The notes beneath the pieces were generated by a model that saw only the letters and a list, made by a program, of their open reading frames with translations, did not search any database and was not told where the DNA came from. DNA of 5,968 bases from JBCBKP01 sp038521625. GTDB lineage: Bacteria > Planctomycetota > Phycisphaerae > Phycisphaerales > UBA1924. The translations under genes and the position numbers were made by a program. The DNA lies in the NCBI GenBank assembly GCA_038521625.1, contig JBCBKP010000053.1, positions 1 to 5,968 of the forward strand. Reading direction: 5' to 3'. Each line of letters starts with the position of its first letter. Position 1 is the stretch's first letter. Positions 5,261-5,968 of this stretch are shown here, piece after piece.

Positions 5261-5730
5261 GCGAGAAGGCATACTTCGCCGGCGGCTGCTTTTGGGGCAT
5301 CGAGCACGCGTTCCGGCAGGTCCCGGGCGTGATTGACGCGATCAGCGGCTACATGGGCGGGCACGTCGAGAACCCGACGTACGAGCAGGTCTGCTCGAAG
5401 ACGACCGGGCACGCGGAGGCCGTCGAGGTCGAGTTCGACCCTGCGAAGGTCGGCTTCGAACAGCTGATGGACACGTTCTTCTCGATCCACAAGCCGACCG
5501 AGCTGAACCGACAGGGCCCGGACATCGGCTCGCAGTACCGCTCGGCGATCTTCCCGGCGGACGACGCGCAGCGCGCGGCGGCCGAGGCGCGGATCAAGGC
5601 CGAGGACGCGAGCGGCAAGTGGGACAAGCCGGTGGTCACCGCGATCGAGCCGATGGCGGTGTTCTACAAGGCCGAGGAGTACCACCAGCGGTACTTCGAG
5701 AAGACGGGCAGAATGAGCTGCAGCATTTAG
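5257..5730 (+). CDS. msrA: Peptide methionine sulfoxide reductase MsrA
   Basis: MsrA reduces the S-epimer of methionine sulfoxide in free form and in proteins, repairing oxidative damage with electrons normally from thioredoxin. This compact 157-residue form starts almost at the catalytic motif: GGCFWG (9-14) with Cys11 as the catalytic residue. Other conserved elements follow in order: GYMGG (31-35), YEQVCSKTTGHAEAVEVEFDP (42-62, Glu54 in the active-site region), RQGPDIGSQYRSAIF (85-99), and the end YHQRYFEKTGRMSCSI. Cys46 and Cys155 are the candidate resolving cysteines. There is no signal peptide, so it is cytoplasmic. Its ATG overlaps the amidase TGA (ATGA, 5257-5260), and GGAGG at 5242-5246 lies ten bases upstream inside the amidase gene. 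I see no MsrB domain or msrB gene nearby. Confidence 0.97.
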   Translation: MSEKAYFAGGCFWGIEHAFRQVPGVIDAISGYMGGHVENPTYEQVCSKTTGHAEAVEVEFDPAKVGFEQLMDTFFSIHKPTELNRQGPDIGSQYRSAIFPADDAQRAAAEARIKAEDASGKWDKPVVTAIEPMAVFYKAEEYHQRYFEKTGRMSCSI

Positions 5731-5735
5731 TTTGA

Positions 5736-5758
5736 GCGTTCGCTCGCGGCCTCCGCCG
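5736..5758 (+). repeat. 23-bp direct repeat, copy 1
   Basis: This GC-rich 23-base stretch starts GCGTTCGCTCGCGG and recurs exactly at 5824-5846. It begins six bases after the msrA stop. Within and just beyond it, GCGGC (5746-5750) can pair with GCCGC (5755-5759) around CTCC. Runs of CGCT follow it (5756-5770). Confidence 0.8.
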
Positions 5759-5780
5759 CTCGCTCGCTCTCGTACGGCCG

Positions 5781-5799
5781 CGCCGGGGTGAACCCGGCG
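5781..5799 (+). terminator. Hairpin after msrA, possible terminator without a T-run
   Basis: CGCCGGG (5781-5787) pairs perfectly with CCCGGCG (5793-5799) around a five-base GTGAA loop. It lies 50 bases after the msrA stop, where a transcript end would be expected. No T-tract follows, so it is not a standard intrinsic terminator. Its left half recurs at the window end, so it may instead belong to a dispersed repeat. Confidence 0.35.
5782..5794 (+). repeat. 13-bp repeat, copy 1 (copy 2 at 5956-5968)
   Basis: GCCGGGGTGAACC occurs here as the left arm and loop of the hairpin and again, 174 bases later, as the last 13 bases of the window. Copy 2 is cut by the window edge, so the full repeat may be longer and may also form the hairpin. 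Confidence 0.65.
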
Positions 5800-5807
5800 G
5801 GCCTGAT

Positions 5808-5830
5808 CGAACGCCTTGCGCCGGCGTTCG
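5808..5830. repeat. Inverted repeat, 8-bp stem
   Basis: CGAACGCC (5808-5815) pairs with GGCGTTCG (5823-5830) around a seven-base loop. Its right arm overlaps the start of the second 23-bp repeat. No T-run follows. It may be part of a compound repeat or help end the msrA transcript. Confidence 0.5.
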
Positions 5831-5846
5831 CTCGCGGCCTCCGCCG
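5824..5846 (+). repeat. 23-bp direct repeat, copy 2
   Basis: This is an exact second copy of 5736-5758, 88 bases downstream, again in the gene-free tail of the window. The flanks differ: copy 1 runs into a CGCT-rich tract, copy 2 into CGACAACTCTGC. Confidence 0.8.
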
Positions 5847-5860
5847 ACAACTCTGCTTCG

Positions 5861-5879
5861 TCGCGACCTCCGGTCGCGA
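5861..5879. repeat. Inverted repeat, 8-bp stem and 3-base loop
   Basis: TCGCGACC (5861-5868) pairs with GGTCGCGA (5872-5879) around TCC. Short further matches outside (AACT 5849-5852 with AGTT 5880-5883) could lengthen it as an imperfect hairpin. The rest, to 5955, has no gene I can support and no other clear structure. Confidence 0.5.
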
Positions 5880-5968
5880 AGTTCGGCCGCTCGCGGACGT
5901 GAAGATCCGCGTCGCGGCCGGCGGGAACGAGCAGACACGCTCGGTCGGCGATCGTGCCGGGGTGAACC

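Noticed and set aside
5808..5830. Standard intrinsic terminator
   Set aside because: The stem is good but no T-run follows, and its arm belongs to a 23-bp repeat, so I list it only as an inverted repeat.

Overview
This is a GC-rich bacterial window that looks like a member of the Planctomycetota, probably a Phycisphaerae-type organism. The assignment is an inference. It rests mainly on the secreted beta-helix protein at 744-2015: its N-terminal block (IEPRTPLS...TPGTINSVFRI...GSYYLTDDV) and its C-terminal PWANITF-type ending resemble a paralogous family I associate with planctomycetes. High G/C at third codon positions and long spurious antisense open frames fit a high-GC genome.

Layout. Positions 1-743 hold no convincing complete gene. 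The left edge may carry the end of a truncated + strand gene. It runs into two copies of a 153-bp direct repeat (126-278 and 378-530, exactly 252 bp apart), each able to fold into four hairpins. A GC-rich leader with a good ribosome binding site follows. The beta-helix gene (744-2015, +) converges on a minus-strand group: an unusual envelope protein with an internal membrane segment and a beta-barrel-like C-terminus (3138-2041), a small membrane-anchored protein (3609-3244) and a Maf nucleotide pyrophosphatase (4281-3619). Only 25 bases separate the two convergent stop codons.

A 121-bp divergent region separates maf from a + strand pair: a nitrilase-superfamily amidase of the omega-amidase/YafV type (4403-5260, GTG start) and the peptide methionine sulfoxide reductase MsrA (5257-5730). 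These two overlap by ATGA. The last 238 bases have no gene I can support and hold a cluster of short GC-rich direct repeats and hairpins.

How the genes may work together. The amidase-MsrA pair plausibly shares a methionine theme (salvage and oxidative repair). Maf and the small anchored protein are probably co-transcribed. The envelope protein is 105 bp further downstream and has its own ribosome binding site. I see no CRISPR array, tRNA, rRNA, transposase or phage gene. The most unusual items are the four-hairpin repeat pair, the exact 21-residue cysteine ladder in the beta-helix protein, and the mixed-architecture envelope protein.
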